DNA of 64,000 bases from Neoluteolibacter marinus (GCF_014904755.1 NZ_JACZFQ010000020.1:1-64000); one strand, 5' to 3'. Positions 17,522-26,840 are shown, counted from the stretch's first letter. Translations and numbers: made by a program. The notes: generated by a model from the letters alone, not told the origin.

Positions 17522-17848
17522 ATGAAACCCTACACCCATCCGGCTGCCAGCGAGATGACCCTGCCCGGGGTGATGCAGGCCCTGTCCGATCCGTGCCGGA
17601 TCGAGATCGTGCGCGCGCTTTTGAACGGCGGCGAACTGGCGTGCAACGAGGTGGAGCTGAAGGTTTCGAAGGCGACCAAGTCCCATCACTTCGCGGTGCT
17701 GCGGGACGCGGGTCTGGTGCTGACCCGGTCCGAGGGTACCCGTTGCATGACCTCGGTGCGGCGGGAAGAAATCGACCGGCGCTTTCCGGGGCTGCTCGAC
17801 CTGGTGCTCATGGAGAAGCCGAAGCGGACCCGGCGGAAGGCCGGTTGA
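17522..17848 (+). CDS. ArsR-type winged-helix regulator
   Basis: 108 residues from the ATG at 17522; a TTG at 17486 would add 12. The core MQALSDPCRIEIVRALLNGGE followed by KATKSHHFAVLRDAGLVLTRSEGT is a classic ArsR helix-turn-helix with recognition helix and wing. It lacks the CxC metal site of metal sensors, so the signal is probably not arsenite-like metal binding through that motif. It is divergent from the aldo/keto reductase/OYE pair and is the obvious candidate to control it through the two palindromes. The methyltransferase gene follows 39 bases downstream. Confidence 0.85.
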   Translation: MKPYTHPAASEMTLPGVMQALSDPCRIEIVRALLNGGELACNEVELKVSKATKSHHFAVLRDAGLVLTRSEGTRCMTSVRREEIDRRFPGLLDLVLMEKPKRTRRKAG

Positions 17849-17887
17849 TGCGGGCAAGCGGCACAAGGGAAACGGGATTTCGAATCG

Positions 17888-18586
17888 ATGGACAAGGAGC
17901 AGATCAAGGCGGTGTTCGACCAGCAGGCATCGACCTACGATGAAAAATGGAAGGGCCTGGCGGCGATCAACGGGGCCCTGCACTTGTTGACCGGGGCGGT
18001 GTTGGCGGAGCTTCCGGAGGAGGCGAGGATCCTCTGCGTGGGGGCGGGGACCGGAGCGGAACTGCTCTATCTCGCGGGGAGGTTTCCCGGCTGGCGTTTC
18101 ACCGCGGTGGAACCGTCCGCGGCGATGCTGGATGTCCTGAGGGCGCGGGCCGAGGAACAGGGGATTGCCGGCCGATGCGTGTTTCACGAGGGCTATCTCG
18201 AGAGTTTGCCGGCGGGGGAACCCTTTCACGCCGCGACGTCCGTGCTGGTTTCGCAGTTCATCCAGGACCGGGCGGAGCGCGCGGGATTCTTCCGCGAGAT
18301 TGCCGCGCGGCTGGTCCGGGAGGGTGTGCTGGTGAGCGCGGATCTTGCCTGTGATTTCGCCACGGAAGAGGGCCGCAGCTTGCTGGGGACCTGGTTCCGC
18401 TTGATGAAGGGCGGCGGCGTTTCCGCGGAGGAAGTGGAGCGGATGCGCGGGGCCTACGAGCGGGATGTGGCGGTGTTGCCGCGCGAGGGGGTGCCCGCGA
18501 TCGTCATGGAGGGAGGCTTTGGCGTCCCGGTGCCGTTCTTCCAGGCGGGAATGATCCACGCGTGGTACGCTCGCGTGGGCGGTTAG
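17888..18586 (+). CDS. class I SAM-dependent methyltransferase
   Basis: A 232-residue protein with the Rossmann SAM-binding motif I (ILCVGAGTGAELLYLA), the acidic ribose contact FTAVEPSAAMLDVL, and a later LVREGVLVSADLA strand. It starts FDQQASTYDEKW, as in many small-molecule methyltransferases of the UbiE/Tam type. It probably shares a transcript with the ArsR-type regulator. The substrate cannot be predicted. Confidence 0.85.
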   Translation: MDKEQIKAVFDQQASTYDEKWKGLAAINGALHLLTGAVLAELPEEARILCVGAGTGAELLYLAGRFPGWRFTAVEPSAAMLDVLRARAEEQGIAGRCVFHEGYLESLPAGEPFHAATSVLVSQFIQDRAERAGFFREIAARLVREGVLVSADLACDFATEEGRSLLGTWFRLMKGGGVSAEEVERMRGAYERDVAVLPREGVPAIVMEGGFGVPVPFFQAGMIHAWYARVGG

Positions 18587-18600
18587 AAAATGCAGGGGGG

Positions 18601-19968
18601 TCAATGCACCGCGGGTCGCCAGTTGGGCGCGACGATGCCGGTGATCTCGAGGTGGGAATTGCCGTCTTCCCGGATCTTGCGGAAGAGTTCGAGCACAGGG
18701 GAGCAGGGGGCGCCCCATTCGGTGGCGTCGGCGAGCTGCTTGTGGAGGTCGGAACCGGTGGCGACGAAGGCGTAGCGGGTGCGGTCCGGCATGGGCGGAT
18801 CGACCCGGAAAGCGGTGAGCTTGTCGATGCCGGGAAAGTTCGGACCGAAGTAGTGGGTGTTGCGGACCAGCAGGTGGAAGGCACCGATTTCGCTGCCTTC
18901 GCCCGCGGCGAAGCGCTGGAAGTGATCGTCGCGGAACTCGACGAAGGTTTCCCAATCGACCTTCCAGCCATCGGCCGTCTCGGCCACCGCCACCGGGAAG
19001 CCGTCGGCGGATCCGGCGCGGGCGAGGATGAAGCTGAAGAGCCGGGGTGCGCCCGGTTCGGCGGGAGGCGAAGCGGCGACCTTCAGGTTGGCATCGGCGG
19101 TGGGGCCGTCGTTGCCGTCGGCCGCGAGGGCTTCCATTTTCGGCCGGACGCGTTCGGGATCCAGGACATAGGCGCTGCGGGCGCGCCAGTCGGGGGCGGC
19201 GAGAAAGCTCCGGAGTGCGGCTTCCGCCGACTCTTCGGGCGTGGGCGGAGCCGGTTCTGCCGGAACGGGGGCAGGAGGCTCCTCCTTGATCGGCTCGGGG
19301 GCGGGTGGCGTCGGTTCCACCGGGGGAGTGGACGGCGTTTCTGACTGAGGGTTTTTTTCGGCAGGCGGTTTTTCCTCGGCCGGGGGCACGGGAGCTGGCG
19401 TGGTTTCGACCTCCGGCGTGGGGTCCCCGGCTGGCGGGGTCGGGTCGGCAGCGGGCGCCGGGATGTTCTTGGTCGACGTGGCGGGGACCACCGGGTTCTG
19501 GTTGAACCCGATGAGGTAGCCGGCCATCAGGCCGATGAGGGCGCAGACCAGGCAGGCGAGGATCAGGACCGTCCGCAAGAGGGGCGGTGATCCGGAAGGG
19601 GCGGCCGCGGGTGGCACCGGTTCGGCAGGTGCCTCGACCGGCGGCGGGAGATCCGCCGGTGGTCCGGCCGCGGGCTCTTGCGCCGGCAGGGGCATCGGCT
19701 CCGTTGCCCTCGCCATTTGGGAAAAGGGAGGCGGGGAATCGCCAAGATCCGGGAATGCCGGGGCGGGCAGTCCGCTCAACAAGCCGTCGTTGGATGGCGG
19801 TTCCGGCGGCGGGGTATCGGCACGCCGGGCGTCGAGACCGAGGGCGGGATCCGGCCCGATGATTTCCTGCCGGCAGCGCGGGCAAGGTCCGCGGAAGCCG
19901 GCGGCAGCGGGCGGCACCCGGAGGGAAATCCCGCAGGCGGGGCAGTGGAAGTGGATCACGTCAGCCAT
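18601..19968 (-). CDS. zinc-ribbon, proline-rich single-pass membrane protein
   Basis: 455 residues from the ATG at 19968. The N-terminus is a zinc ribbon (FHCPACGISLRV, then GPCPRCRQEI). It is followed by a proline-rich linker, one membrane helix (TVLILACLVCALIGLMAGYLIG, about residues 155-176), a second very Pro/Glu-rich linker of about 90 residues, and a globular C-terminal domain with conserved-looking aromatic residues. This layout is common in Verrucomicrobia proteins of unknown role; the zinc ribbon would face the cytoplasm and the C-terminal domain the outside. It may be co-transcribed with the phosphopantetheinyl transferase 49 bases upstream. Confidence 0.75.
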   Translation of the reverse strand: MADVIHFHCPACGISLRVPPAAAGFRGPCPRCRQEIIGPDPALGLDARRADTPPPEPPSNDGLLSGLPAPAFPDLGDSPPPFSQMARATEPMPLPAQEPAAGPPADLPPPVEAPAEPVPPAAAPSGSPPLLRTVLILACLVCALIGLMAGYLIGFNQNPVVPATSTKNIPAPAADPTPPAGDPTPEVETTPAPVPPAEEKPPAEKNPQSETPSTPPVEPTPPAPEPIKEEPPAPVPAEPAPPTPEESAEAALRSFLAAPDWRARSAYVLDPERVRPKMEALAADGNDGPTADANLKVAASPPAEPGAPRLFSFILARAGSADGFPVAVAETADGWKVDWETFVEFRDDHFQRFAAGEGSEIGAFHLLVRNTHYFGPNFPGIDKLTAFRVDPPMPDRTRYAFVATGSDLHKQLADATEWGAPCSPVLELFRKIREDGNSHLEITGIVAPNWRPAVH

Positions 19969-20017
19969 CGGGTCAATCAGCGCCGGGGTTTTGTCATGAT
20001 CTGCTGCCGCTGTCGAT

Positions 20018-20707
20018 TCAGGAGCCGTGAAAGCAGCGGATCTCGATCCGCGTGACCGCGGTGGGGACCGCGAGGCAGGCGACATGGCGGTCAAGCAGGG
20101 CGTGGACCAGCCGGTGGCGGCGGAAATGACCCAGCCGCGGATCCACGGCAAGGTCCTCCTTCCCGGAAGCCAGCGAGACCGACTGGGGTGCCAGCGACAT
20201 CCCGGTTCCGAGTCCCTTCAACAGCGCTTCCTTCGCGGTCCAGAGCTCCAGCAAGCGACCGGCCCGAAGGGTGGGATCGGCGGGAAGCTCCTCGATCTCG
20301 TCCGGGTGGCAGAAGCCCTCCTCGCAGCCGAGCAGCGTCGGGGCACGGTCGGCGTGCTCAAGGTCGACTCCGACCGGGCCGTCCGCGGACAGGGCAACCA
20401 GGGCGAGGTCGCGGCAGTGGGAAAGATTGAAATGAAGGGAGTCGAGCGGAGCCGCGAGGCGGGGTTTGCCATGGGTGCCGGTTTCGAGCAGCAGCGCCGC
20501 GGGGTCGGCTTGCAGGGCCTCGCCGAGGATCCATCGCAGGCCGGCGCGGCAGGCGCTCCAGTGGCGGGCGTCCTTTTCGAAATGGAATCGACCGGCCTGC
20601 TCCTTTTCCTCCCGCGTCAGGCAGCGCTCGACCCGTTCCGCGGGGATCCGGGCGGGATCGATCACCAGGACCAGGGCATGGCCGGGGGATGGCGGGGAAA
20701 GGGTCAC
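20018..20707 (-). CDS. 4'-phosphopantetheinyl transferase (Sfp type)
   Basis: 229 residues with the two diagnostic motifs: GPVGVDLEHADR, whose Asp and Glu hold Mg2+, and LWTAKEALLKGLGTG. The FNLSHCRD segment before them also fits. Sfp-type enzymes transfer the phosphopantetheine arm from CoA to acyl or peptidyl carrier proteins. No carrier protein or synthase is present in this window, so its partner lies elsewhere. Its start is 10 bases from the end of the PP2C gene, suggesting one transcript. Confidence 0.9.
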   Translation of the reverse strand: MTLSPPSPGHALVLVIDPARIPAERVERCLTREEKEQAGRFHFEKDARHWSACRAGLRWILGEALQADPAALLLETGTHGKPRLAAPLDSLHFNLSHCRDLALVALSADGPVGVDLEHADRAPTLLGCEEGFCHPDEIEELPADPTLRAGRLLELWTAKEALLKGLGTGMSLAPQSVSLASGKEDLAVDPRLGHFRRHRLVHALLDRHVACLAVPTAVTRIEIRCFHGS

Positions 20708-20717
20708 GGCGGGGGAA

Positions 20718-21545
20718 TCAGCTCACCTCGATCAGCAGGGCGGTGGTGTTGTCGCGGCCGGATTCAGAAACGGCGAACTCGACCATCTTGACGACGTCGA
20801 TCTCTTCGCCGCGCGCCATTTCATCGATCCGGCGGTCCCAGAGGCCATCAACCAGGCCATCGGAGCAAATCAGGAAGCGGTCACCTGGCTGGCATGCGAC
20901 GCGGCCGATGTGCGGGTCGATCTTCTGGTTGCCGCCGCCGAGTGCCTGGGACAGGGAACTTTTTCCGGGATGGGTGCGCGCCTCCCGTTCGTTGATTTTT
21001 CCCGAGCGGCGGAGCCAGCCGACATGGGAGTGGTCGTGGGTGATCTGGATCATCTCGCCGTCTTTCGGTAGGTAATAGATGCGGCTGTCGCCGATGTGGC
21101 AGAAGCACATCCAGCCGGGCATGAACCAGCACAGGCTGAGGGTGGCGCCCATGCCCTGGCACTCCGGGTAGTAGCGGCCGAGGTCGCTGATCGCGTGGTG
21201 GATGCGCTCGAACAACTCGCGGAGGATGTCGCCGAAGCCCGTCTCGAGGTGCTGGGCGGCCATGCCGAAGCTGGCCGGCAGCAGGCGGGTGATTTTCTCC
21301 ACCGCGATCTTGCTGGCGAATTCGCCCGAGTTGGCGCCGCCCATACCGTCGCTGACAGCGAAGACAAAGTCGGCGTCGTCCATCGAGCCGCGGCCGGTCT
21401 TGCCGAGATAGCGGGTCTCGCGGGCGTCGAAATTCAAGGCGAGGAAGGCATCCTCGTTGTTCTTCCGGAAGCGGCCGACGTGGGTGCTTCCCGACCAGTT
21501 GAGGATCAAGGGATGGGCGGGTTCTTCGAGGTCGGTCGGGGTCAC
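20718..21545 (-). CDS. PP2C-type serine/threonine phosphatase
   Basis: The metal-binding motifs of the PPM family are all present: R.NNEDAFLAL, FAVSDGMGGANSGEFAS, CFCHIGDSRIYYL, LICSDGLVDGLWD and SGRDNTTALLIEV. These enzymes remove phosphate from Ser/Thr with two Mn2+/Mg2+ ions and oppose Hanks-type kinases; no such kinase is visible here. The start is uncertain: a GTG at 21545 gives 275 residues, and a TTG at 21584 would add 13. It contains no membrane segment. Confidence 0.9.
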   Translation of the reverse strand: MTPTDLEEPAHPLILNWSGSTHVGRFRKNNEDAFLALNFDARETRYLGKTGRGSMDDADFVFAVSDGMGGANSGEFASKIAVEKITRLLPASFGMAAQHLETGFGDILRELFERIHHAISDLGRYYPECQGMGATLSLCWFMPGWMCFCHIGDSRIYYLPKDGEMIQITHDHSHVGWLRRSGKINEREARTHPGKSSLSQALGGGNQKIDPHIGRVACQPGDRFLICSDGLVDGLWDRRIDEMARGEEIDVVKMVEFAVSESGRDNTTALLIEVS

Positions 21546-21729
21546 GTGGGCGCAAATCTTGAGTGGCGCGGGAGGGCCGCGCAAAAAGAAAAAGGCGACG
21601 TGGGCTTGAAGTTTGGCTCGTCAACTGCTCTCTCCGCGGCGGTGCTGCTTCACGCACGCACTGGGGGCTTGCATGTCCCCTGATCATCCGCACGAATCCA
21701 CGCGATCCGAAACACAACCTGAGAATACG

Positions 21730-22752
21730 ATGCCCAAGTTCAAATTGGAGTATATCTGGCTCGACGGCTACACCCCCGTCCCGAACCTCCGCAGCAAGAC
21801 CCAACTGAAGGACTTCGACGCCTTCCCGACCCTCGAACAGCTTCCGAACTGGGGCTTCGACGGATCCTCCACTCTCCAGGCCGAAGGCGGCAGCTCCGAC
21901 TGCGTGCTCAAGCCGGTGGCCGTTTACCCGGACGCTTCCCGCAACAACGGCGCCCTGGTGATGTGCGAAGTCATGATGCCGGACGGTGAGACCCCGCATC
22001 CTTCCAACTCCCGCGCCACCATCCTCGACGACGAGAACGCCTGGTTCGGTTTCGAGCAGGAGTACTTCCTGTGGGAAAACGGTGCCCCCCTCGGCTTCCC
22101 GAAGGACGGCTTCCCGGGTCCGCAGGGTCCGTACTACTGCGGTGTCGGTTACAGCAACGTCGGCGACGTCGCCCGTCAGATCGTCGAGGAACACCTCGAG
22201 CTCTGCCTTGAGGCCGGCATCAACCACGAAGGCATCAACGCCGAAGTGGCCAAGGGCCAGTGGGAATTCCAGATCTTCGGCAAGGGCTCGAAGAAGGCCG
22301 CCGACCAGATCTGGGTCGCCCGCTACATCCTCCAGCGCCTTTGCGAAAGCTACGGCGTGGACGTGAACTACCACTGCAAGCCGCTCGGCATGCACTCCGA
22401 CTGGAACGGTTCCGGCATGCACTGCAACTTCTCCACCGAGTACCTTCGCGAGAAGGGCGGCAAGGAGTACTTCGAAGCGCTCATGGCCGCGTTCGCCAAG
22501 AACCTCGACGAGCACATCGCCGTCTACGGTCCCGACAACCACATGCGCCTCACCGGTCTCCACGAAACGCAGTCGATCGACAAGTTCACCTACGGTCTCG
22601 CCGACCGCGGCGCCTCGATCCGTATTCCGCACAGCTTCGTCAAGAGCGACTACAAGGGCTACCTCGAGGACCGTCGTCCGAACTCGCAGGGTGATCCCTA
22701 CCAGATCGCCAGCCGCGTGCTGAAGACGATCGCGGAAGTTCCCACTCCCTGA
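21730..22752 (+). CDS. glutamine synthetase, type II (eukaryote-like)
   Basis: 340 residues from the ATG at 21730. The length and motifs fit the short GSII family, not the 470-residue GSI: WGFDGSST, FGFEQEYFLW, the catalytic loop region NYHCKPLGMHSDWNGSGMHCNFST, GLHETQSIDKFTYGLADRGASIRIP and YLEDRRPNSQGDPY. The enzyme makes glutamine from glutamate, ammonia and ATP in the cytoplasm. A textbook hairpin terminator follows, so it is probably a single-gene unit. The strong, even codon bias compared with neighbours suggests high expression. Confidence 0.95.
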   Translation: MPKFKLEYIWLDGYTPVPNLRSKTQLKDFDAFPTLEQLPNWGFDGSSTLQAEGGSSDCVLKPVAVYPDASRNNGALVMCEVMMPDGETPHPSNSRATILDDENAWFGFEQEYFLWENGAPLGFPKDGFPGPQGPYYCGVGYSNVGDVARQIVEEHLELCLEAGINHEGINAEVAKGQWEFQIFGKGSKKAADQIWVARYILQRLCESYGVDVNYHCKPLGMHSDWNGSGMHCNFSTEYLREKGGKEYFEALMAAFAKNLDEHIAVYGPDNHMRLTGLHETQSIDKFTYGLADRGASIRIPHSFVKSDYKGYLEDRRPNSQGDPYQIASRVLKTIAEVPTP

Positions 22753-22780
22753 TCCGGGACAGGATTCCTGATTCTTCCGA

Positions 22781-22814
22781 CAGCCACCCGGGGAACCGGG
22801 TGGCTGTTTTTTTT
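22781..22814 (+). terminator. Rho-independent terminator after glutamine synthetase
   Basis: An 11-bp perfect stem (CAGCCACCCGG with CCGGGTGGCTG), a GGAA tetraloop and eight T's. It lies about 30 bases after the stop codon and is the clearest terminator in the window. Confidence 0.93.
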
Positions 22815-22838
22815 GTCCTCGGGGTTGACGACCGCCGT

Positions 22839-23237
22839 TCAGCGGTTGCGCCAGAAGATCGATTCGCCGTCGTCCATCTCCTCGACGTAGTTGAAGGTCA
22901 GCCGCTTGACCCGGCCGGCAAGCATCCGCGCAATCTCCAGGGTGACGTCGATGTTGGTGGCGAGCAGCGCCGCGGCGTCGCCGGCGGCGAACATGCGGGT
23001 CTTTTTGGTCGCCACCACGGTGGCGGTCGGGAGGATGCCGAGCAGGGCCGAGACCTCGCCGAAAGCGGATCCCTTGCGTGAAATCTTGCAGACCGGCACG
23101 TGGTCCTTGGTGATCTGCACTTCCCCTTCGGCGAGGACGTAAAGGCAATCGATGGGGTGATTTTCCCGGATGATTACATCTCCCGCTTCAAATTCGATTT
23201 GTGGATGATCCTTGAGGAGTTCGAGAAGTCCGGTCAT
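22839..23237 (-). CDS. cyclic nucleotide-binding domain protein
   Basis: 132 residues forming one CNB beta-barrel: VIIRENHPIDCLYVLAEGEVQI, the phosphate-binding region KGSAFGEVSALLGILPTATVVAT, then the C-terminal helix. There is no DNA-binding domain, unlike Crp/Fnr regulators, so it probably acts by binding a partner or as a simple sensor. The canonical PBC arginine position is occupied by a Thr (LPTATV), so classical cAMP binding is uncertain. Confidence 0.8.
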   Translation of the reverse strand: MTGLLELLKDHPQIEFEAGDVIIRENHPIDCLYVLAEGEVQITKDHVPVCKISRKGSAFGEVSALLGILPTATVVATKKTRMFAAGDAAALLATNIDVTLEIARMLAGRVKRLTFNYVEEMDDGESIFWRNR

Positions 23238-23329
23238 TCCGGCCAGTGTGAATGCCCGCGTGTTGCGACCAAGGAAGCTTCGGTGAAACTTTCTTCACAA
23301 AAGAGCCCCGGGTCCCGTTGGGACGTGGG

Positions 23330-26050
23330 TCAGACCAAACCCCGGACAAACTGGAGGGTGTCGATGTCCGCGGCAGCCTTGTTGCGGCGGATGCCTTGGA
23401 TCCGCGGGAAGCGCAGGGCGAATCCCGAATCGTTCCGTTTGGACGGCTGGACCGAATCGAAGGCGATCTCCAGCACCAGGTTCGGCTCGACCTGGTGCCT
23501 GCCCCGCTTGCTCTGCAGGGTGTGGCGAAGGAGGTGCTCGGAAAGCTCCGCGGCCTCGGCATCGGTGAGACCGGACTGAACCCGGCCGATCGTCAGGAAG
23601 CGGTCGCTCGATTCGTCGCGGACCGCCACGGTGAAATCGCTGAGCAGTTCGGCGCGACGGCCGCTTCCGCGCTCGGCGGCGATCACGACGCAGTCGATGG
23701 TGCTGGAACTCTTCAGTTCCAGCCAGGTCATCCCTCGGCGGCCGGGGGAGTATCGGCTGCCGGGTGCCTTGGCAATCAGTCCGCCGTGGCCTCCGGCACG
23801 GGCATCGCGGAAGGCATCGAGCAACGCGTCCGGATCCGCCGGGCAGCGCTGGACATCGCCGGCAAGGATCTGTTGCGGAGGTCCGGCGAGCAACGATTCC
23901 AGGCCGGCTCGGCGGTCTTCCAGCGGTGAAGCGAGCAGGTCGCGGCCGTCCCGCCAAAGCAGGTCGAAGGCAATGAAGCGCACGGGCGGCTCGTCCGTGG
24001 ATTCGCCCGGGGCCGTAAAGAGGTCGGTCTGGGCGACGAGGCTGCGGCCGGTTCTTTTCTGCAAGTCCGGCACCGTGAGTTGCCGGCCGTTGGCATGGGC
24101 GATGATCTCGCCATCGAGGATGAAGTCGCCGGGCAGCGTCAGGGCAACATCCAGGAGTTCGGGGAACTCGCTGTCGAGCGGGTGGAGGTCGCGTGAAAAC
24201 AAGGCGACCCGGTCTCCTTGCTTGTGAAGCTGGCCGCGGATTCCCTGGTAGTCGGGCTCCAGCCAAAGGCCGCCGTCCGGGAGGTCGCCGGTGGCGGCCA
24301 CCAGCGACGGCGCGTCCGGCATCGGGGTGGCGAGCATCAACTTCACCGGGGTGAAGGGGCGCAGGGTCGCTTCGTCGAGCTTGCCGGCGCGGGCAAGCGT
24401 GGCGACTTCCCCGGAATCCCCGCTGAGCATGTTGGCATGCCGGACCGCGGCGGCATCGACGGCAAAGGCCTCGGCGATGGCGTCCTCGATCAGCCCCGGT
24501 TTGATCCCGATCTTCAGGTCGCCGGCGAGCAGCCGGACCACGGTTTCGCCCTCGGCGGGGTGCAGGGTGCGCAGGCGCTCCGCCAGTTGTTCGATCCGGG
24601 CCAGCGAGCCGGGGGCCCGCGCGAGTTGCTCGAAAAACCCGTCGAGGCCGGCTAGGTCGAGGGGTTCGGGTTTCAACGCGAGCTCCTGCAGCAGCAACCG
24701 CGCGGCGTGGGCGAGGTCGGTGTGGGCCTGTCCCAGTTCGCGGTAACGCTCTTCCCTGACTCCCGGCAGTTTCAGCAGGGCGCTTCTCAAGGTCAGGGAT
24801 CCGGCGCGGATGGTGCGGCGGTCCTCGGCGTCGGGCAGGGCGTGTCCACACAGCCAGCGGGTTGCCAGCGAAAGGTCGACGTCCTCGGTCAAGCCGCGCA
24901 GGTAGGCGGCGATGTGGCGGATCTTCTCGACCCGGCTGCTGGTTTCGCCGGTCAGGCGGCAGAGGCTGGTGAAATCCGCGAGGGGGCAAATCGGCCGGAT
25001 GTGGCGGGCGCTGGCGGTGGTGCGGGTCTTGCTGGCAGGCAAGGCGCTGCGGGCCGGCGGCGGGGCGAGCTGGAGCTCGATCTGGTCGTTGCCGGTGGCC
25101 GACCAGGCGTCGTAGCCGTGCTGGCGGAGCTCCGCGGCGAATTCACGGGTGTAGCCGTGGACGGTCAGGATCTTCTTCGGGCGCACGCGTTGGACGCACT
25201 CGGTCAGGCCGGGGTGGTCGGCGTGGTCGGAAAGCGGGATGGCCTCATCGACCCGGTAGCGGTACGAGGAGCTGGCCATCAGTGCCCAGCCGCTGAGCAT
25301 TGCGACCCGGCGGTTGCCCACCGAGCGCAGGAGCTTCGAGCGGACCGTGTTGGGCGGGGTAATCACCGCGTGGCCGGGGGGCACGGGGCCCTCGAGGACG
25401 AGTGGTTCCGGCAGGCCGCTCACGCCCGCGGCGCGACAGGCGGCGGTCATGTCGGCGACGCTGGGGTGCTGGACCACCGGGATGCCCTGTTCGTGGAGGA
25501 TCGCAAGCGCCTCCTGCGCCTTGCCCAGCGAGTAGGCGAGCAGGACCGGGACCTCGCCGTCGGCGAAGGCATCGTGGACGAAGCGCAGCACCGCGCCCTC
25601 GACCTCCATCGGCGGAGGGAAGGCGAAGCGCGGCAGGCCGAAGGTGGTCTCCAGGATCAGCAGGTCGGCCTGCTGGAACACCGCCTGTTCCGCGGTGCGG
25701 CCGCGGCGGACCTTGAAGTCACCGGTGTAGAGCAGGCTGGCGCCGTCGGAAATGCGGGTGACGTGGAGCATCGCCGAGCCGGCGATGTGCCCGGCCGGCA
25801 GCAGGCGCAGCCGGTGGCCGTTGCGCTCGATGGCGGTCAGGAAGGGCACCGCCTCGAGCCGCGACCCGGGCATGCCGTAGCGGGAGCCGACCAGCGCGGC
25901 GGTGATCTCCGAGCACAGCGCGTTCTCGTGGCGGGCGAAGTGGTCCGCGTGGGCATGCGAGACGAATGCCCACGGTTTCGCGTCCCGGGGATCGAGCCAC
26001 AGGTCGAGTTCCGGAAGGTGCAGGCCACGTTGGTAGCGGACTTCAATCAC
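23330..26050 (-). CDS. metallo-beta-lactamase exonuclease fused to an ATP-dependent DNA ligase-like domain with altered active site
   Basis: 906 residues. Residues 1-330 are an MBL-fold nuclease of the Exo/CPSF type: SHAHADH (His32, His34, Asp36, His37), AGHIAGSAML, LLYTGDFKV, and SDHADH. After a linker, about 370-906 match an ATP-dependent DNA ligase: a helical N-terminal domain, then the nucleotidyltransferase core with LDGEI and GGLIAKAPGS, and an OB-fold tail. In the usual motif I (ExKxDG) the sequence reads E598-P-D-Y-Q-G, so the lysine that carries AMP is Asp600 and the Asp is Gln602; motif V reads WLELK instead of WLKLK. Exo and Lig proteins form a bacterial repair cluster in other species. 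Here the ligase half is probably catalytically dead. Confidence 0.88.
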   Translation of the reverse strand: MIEVRYQRGLHLPELDLWLDPRDAKPWAFVSHAHADHFARHENALCSEITAALVGSRYGMPGSRLEAVPFLTAIERNGHRLRLLPAGHIAGSAMLHVTRISDGASLLYTGDFKVRRGRTAEQAVFQQADLLILETTFGLPRFAFPPPMEVEGAVLRFVHDAFADGEVPVLLAYSLGKAQEALAILHEQGIPVVQHPSVADMTAACRAAGVSGLPEPLVLEGPVPPGHAVITPPNTVRSKLLRSVGNRRVAMLSGWALMASSSYRYRVDEAIPLSDHADHPGLTECVQRVRPKKILTVHGYTREFAAELRQHGYDAWSATGNDQIELQLAPPPARSALPASKTRTTASARHIRPICPLADFTSLCRLTGETSSRVEKIRHIAAYLRGLTEDVDLSLATRWLCGHALPDAEDRRTIRAGSLTLRSALLKLPGVREERYRELGQAHTDLAHAARLLLQELALKPEPLDLAGLDGFFEQLARAPGSLARIEQLAERLRTLHPAEGETVVRLLAGDLKIGIKPGLIEDAIAEAFAVDAAAVRHANMLSGDSGEVATLARAGKLDEATLRPFTPVKLMLATPMPDAPSLVAATGDLPDGGLWLEPDYQGIRGQLHKQGDRVALFSRDLHPLDSEFPELLDVALTLPGDFILDGEIIAHANGRQLTVPDLQKRTGRSLVAQTDLFTAPGESTDEPPVRFIAFDLLWRDGRDLLASPLEDRRAGLESLLAGPPQQILAGDVQRCPADPDALLDAFRDARAGGHGGLIAKAPGSRYSPGRRGMTWLELKSSSTIDCVVIAAERGSGRRAELLSDFTVAVRDESSDRFLTIGRVQSGLTDAEAAELSEHLLRHTLQSKRGRHQVEPNLVLEIAFDSVQPSKRNDSGFALRFPRIQGIRRNKAAADIDTLQFVRGLV

Positions 26051-26159
26051 TCTCTGGCCGCAGCGTGGGACCGACCGGCGGGGCGGCCAAGCATGAAGCG
26101 CGGCTTGATTGATCCGGCTAGGCAGGACAGGCGAAAAATAGCGGCTGCCTTCGGCCCCC

Positions 26160-26840
26160 TCAGGCCGGCGCGGTCAGCGCCTGGCCGTTATCCTTGGCCC
26201 CCAGCTGCTCGAGGAAGGGCACCACCTTGATCGCCCAGCGGGCGGGATCGGGGAATTCCGAGGCCGAGGCGCCGAAGGTGCTGCGCAACATGTCGGTGTC
26301 GATGATTCCCGGATTGAGCGCGACCGCCGCGAGGCCGCCGGGGAGTTCCTGCGAAAGAGCCTGCGTCAGTCCCTCGATGCCCCATTTGGTGCAGCAGTAA
26401 GGGGCGACCTCGGGTGAGGTCGATCGGCCCCAGCCGGATGAGAAATTCACCACGACACCCTGTCCGCGGGCGATCATCGCCGGCAGGAAGCCGCGGCAGA
26501 CGAGGTGGACGCCCTTCAGGTTGACGTCCATCACCCGCGAGAAGTCGTCGGGCTCGACTTCCCACAGCGGCGCGTTGCGGTTGATCAGGGCGGCATTGTT
26601 GAGCAGCAGGTCGGGGGCGCCCGGACCGGCGAGAATGTCGTCGCAGAGGGATTCGACTTCTTCCCGCGAGGTGACGTCGCAACGGCAGATCCGGTGGCCG
26701 TCGCCGATCTCGGCCGCGAGGGATTCGACCGCCGAGGCGTTGGTGCCGCAGCCGGAAACCCGCCAGCCGCGTTGCGCGAACAAGCGGGCCATGGCCAGGC
26801 CGAGTCCACGCGTGCAACCGGTGATCAGGACGTGCTTCAT
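26160..26840 (-). CDS. short-chain dehydrogenase/reductase
   Basis: 226 residues with the SDR landmarks: the cofactor loop TGCTRGLGLAMA, LLNNAALI, the catalytic serine region VVNFSSGWG and the YCCTK motif with catalytic Tyr and Lys. The arginine after the first strand (TGCTRG) and the later GCGTNAS suggest a classical NADP(H)-type fold. No operon partner is obvious. The substrate is unknown. Confidence 0.9.
   Translation of the reverse strand: MKHVLITGCTRGLGLAMARLFAQRGWRVSGCGTNASAVESLAAEIGDGHRICRCDVTSREEVESLCDDILAGPGAPDLLLNNAALINRNAPLWEVEPDDFSRVMDVNLKGVHLVCRGFLPAMIARGQGVVVNFSSGWGRSTSPEVAPYCCTKWGIEGLTQALSQELPGGLAAVALNPGIIDTDMLRSTFGASASEFPDPARWAIKVVPFLEQLGAKDNGQALTAPA

Noticed and set aside
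21640-21730. Possible sigma-54 promoter upstream of glutamine synthetase (GGGGGCTTGCATG)
   Set aside because: The GG and GC elements do not have the required 10-base spacing, and no full TGGCAC-N5-TTGC match is present.
23295-24989. Long minus-strand frame within the exonuclease-ligase gene
   Set aside because: It overlaps a gene with clear domains in another frame, and its translation is Arg/Pro-rich and without motifs, as expected for a shadow of high-GC coding sequence.
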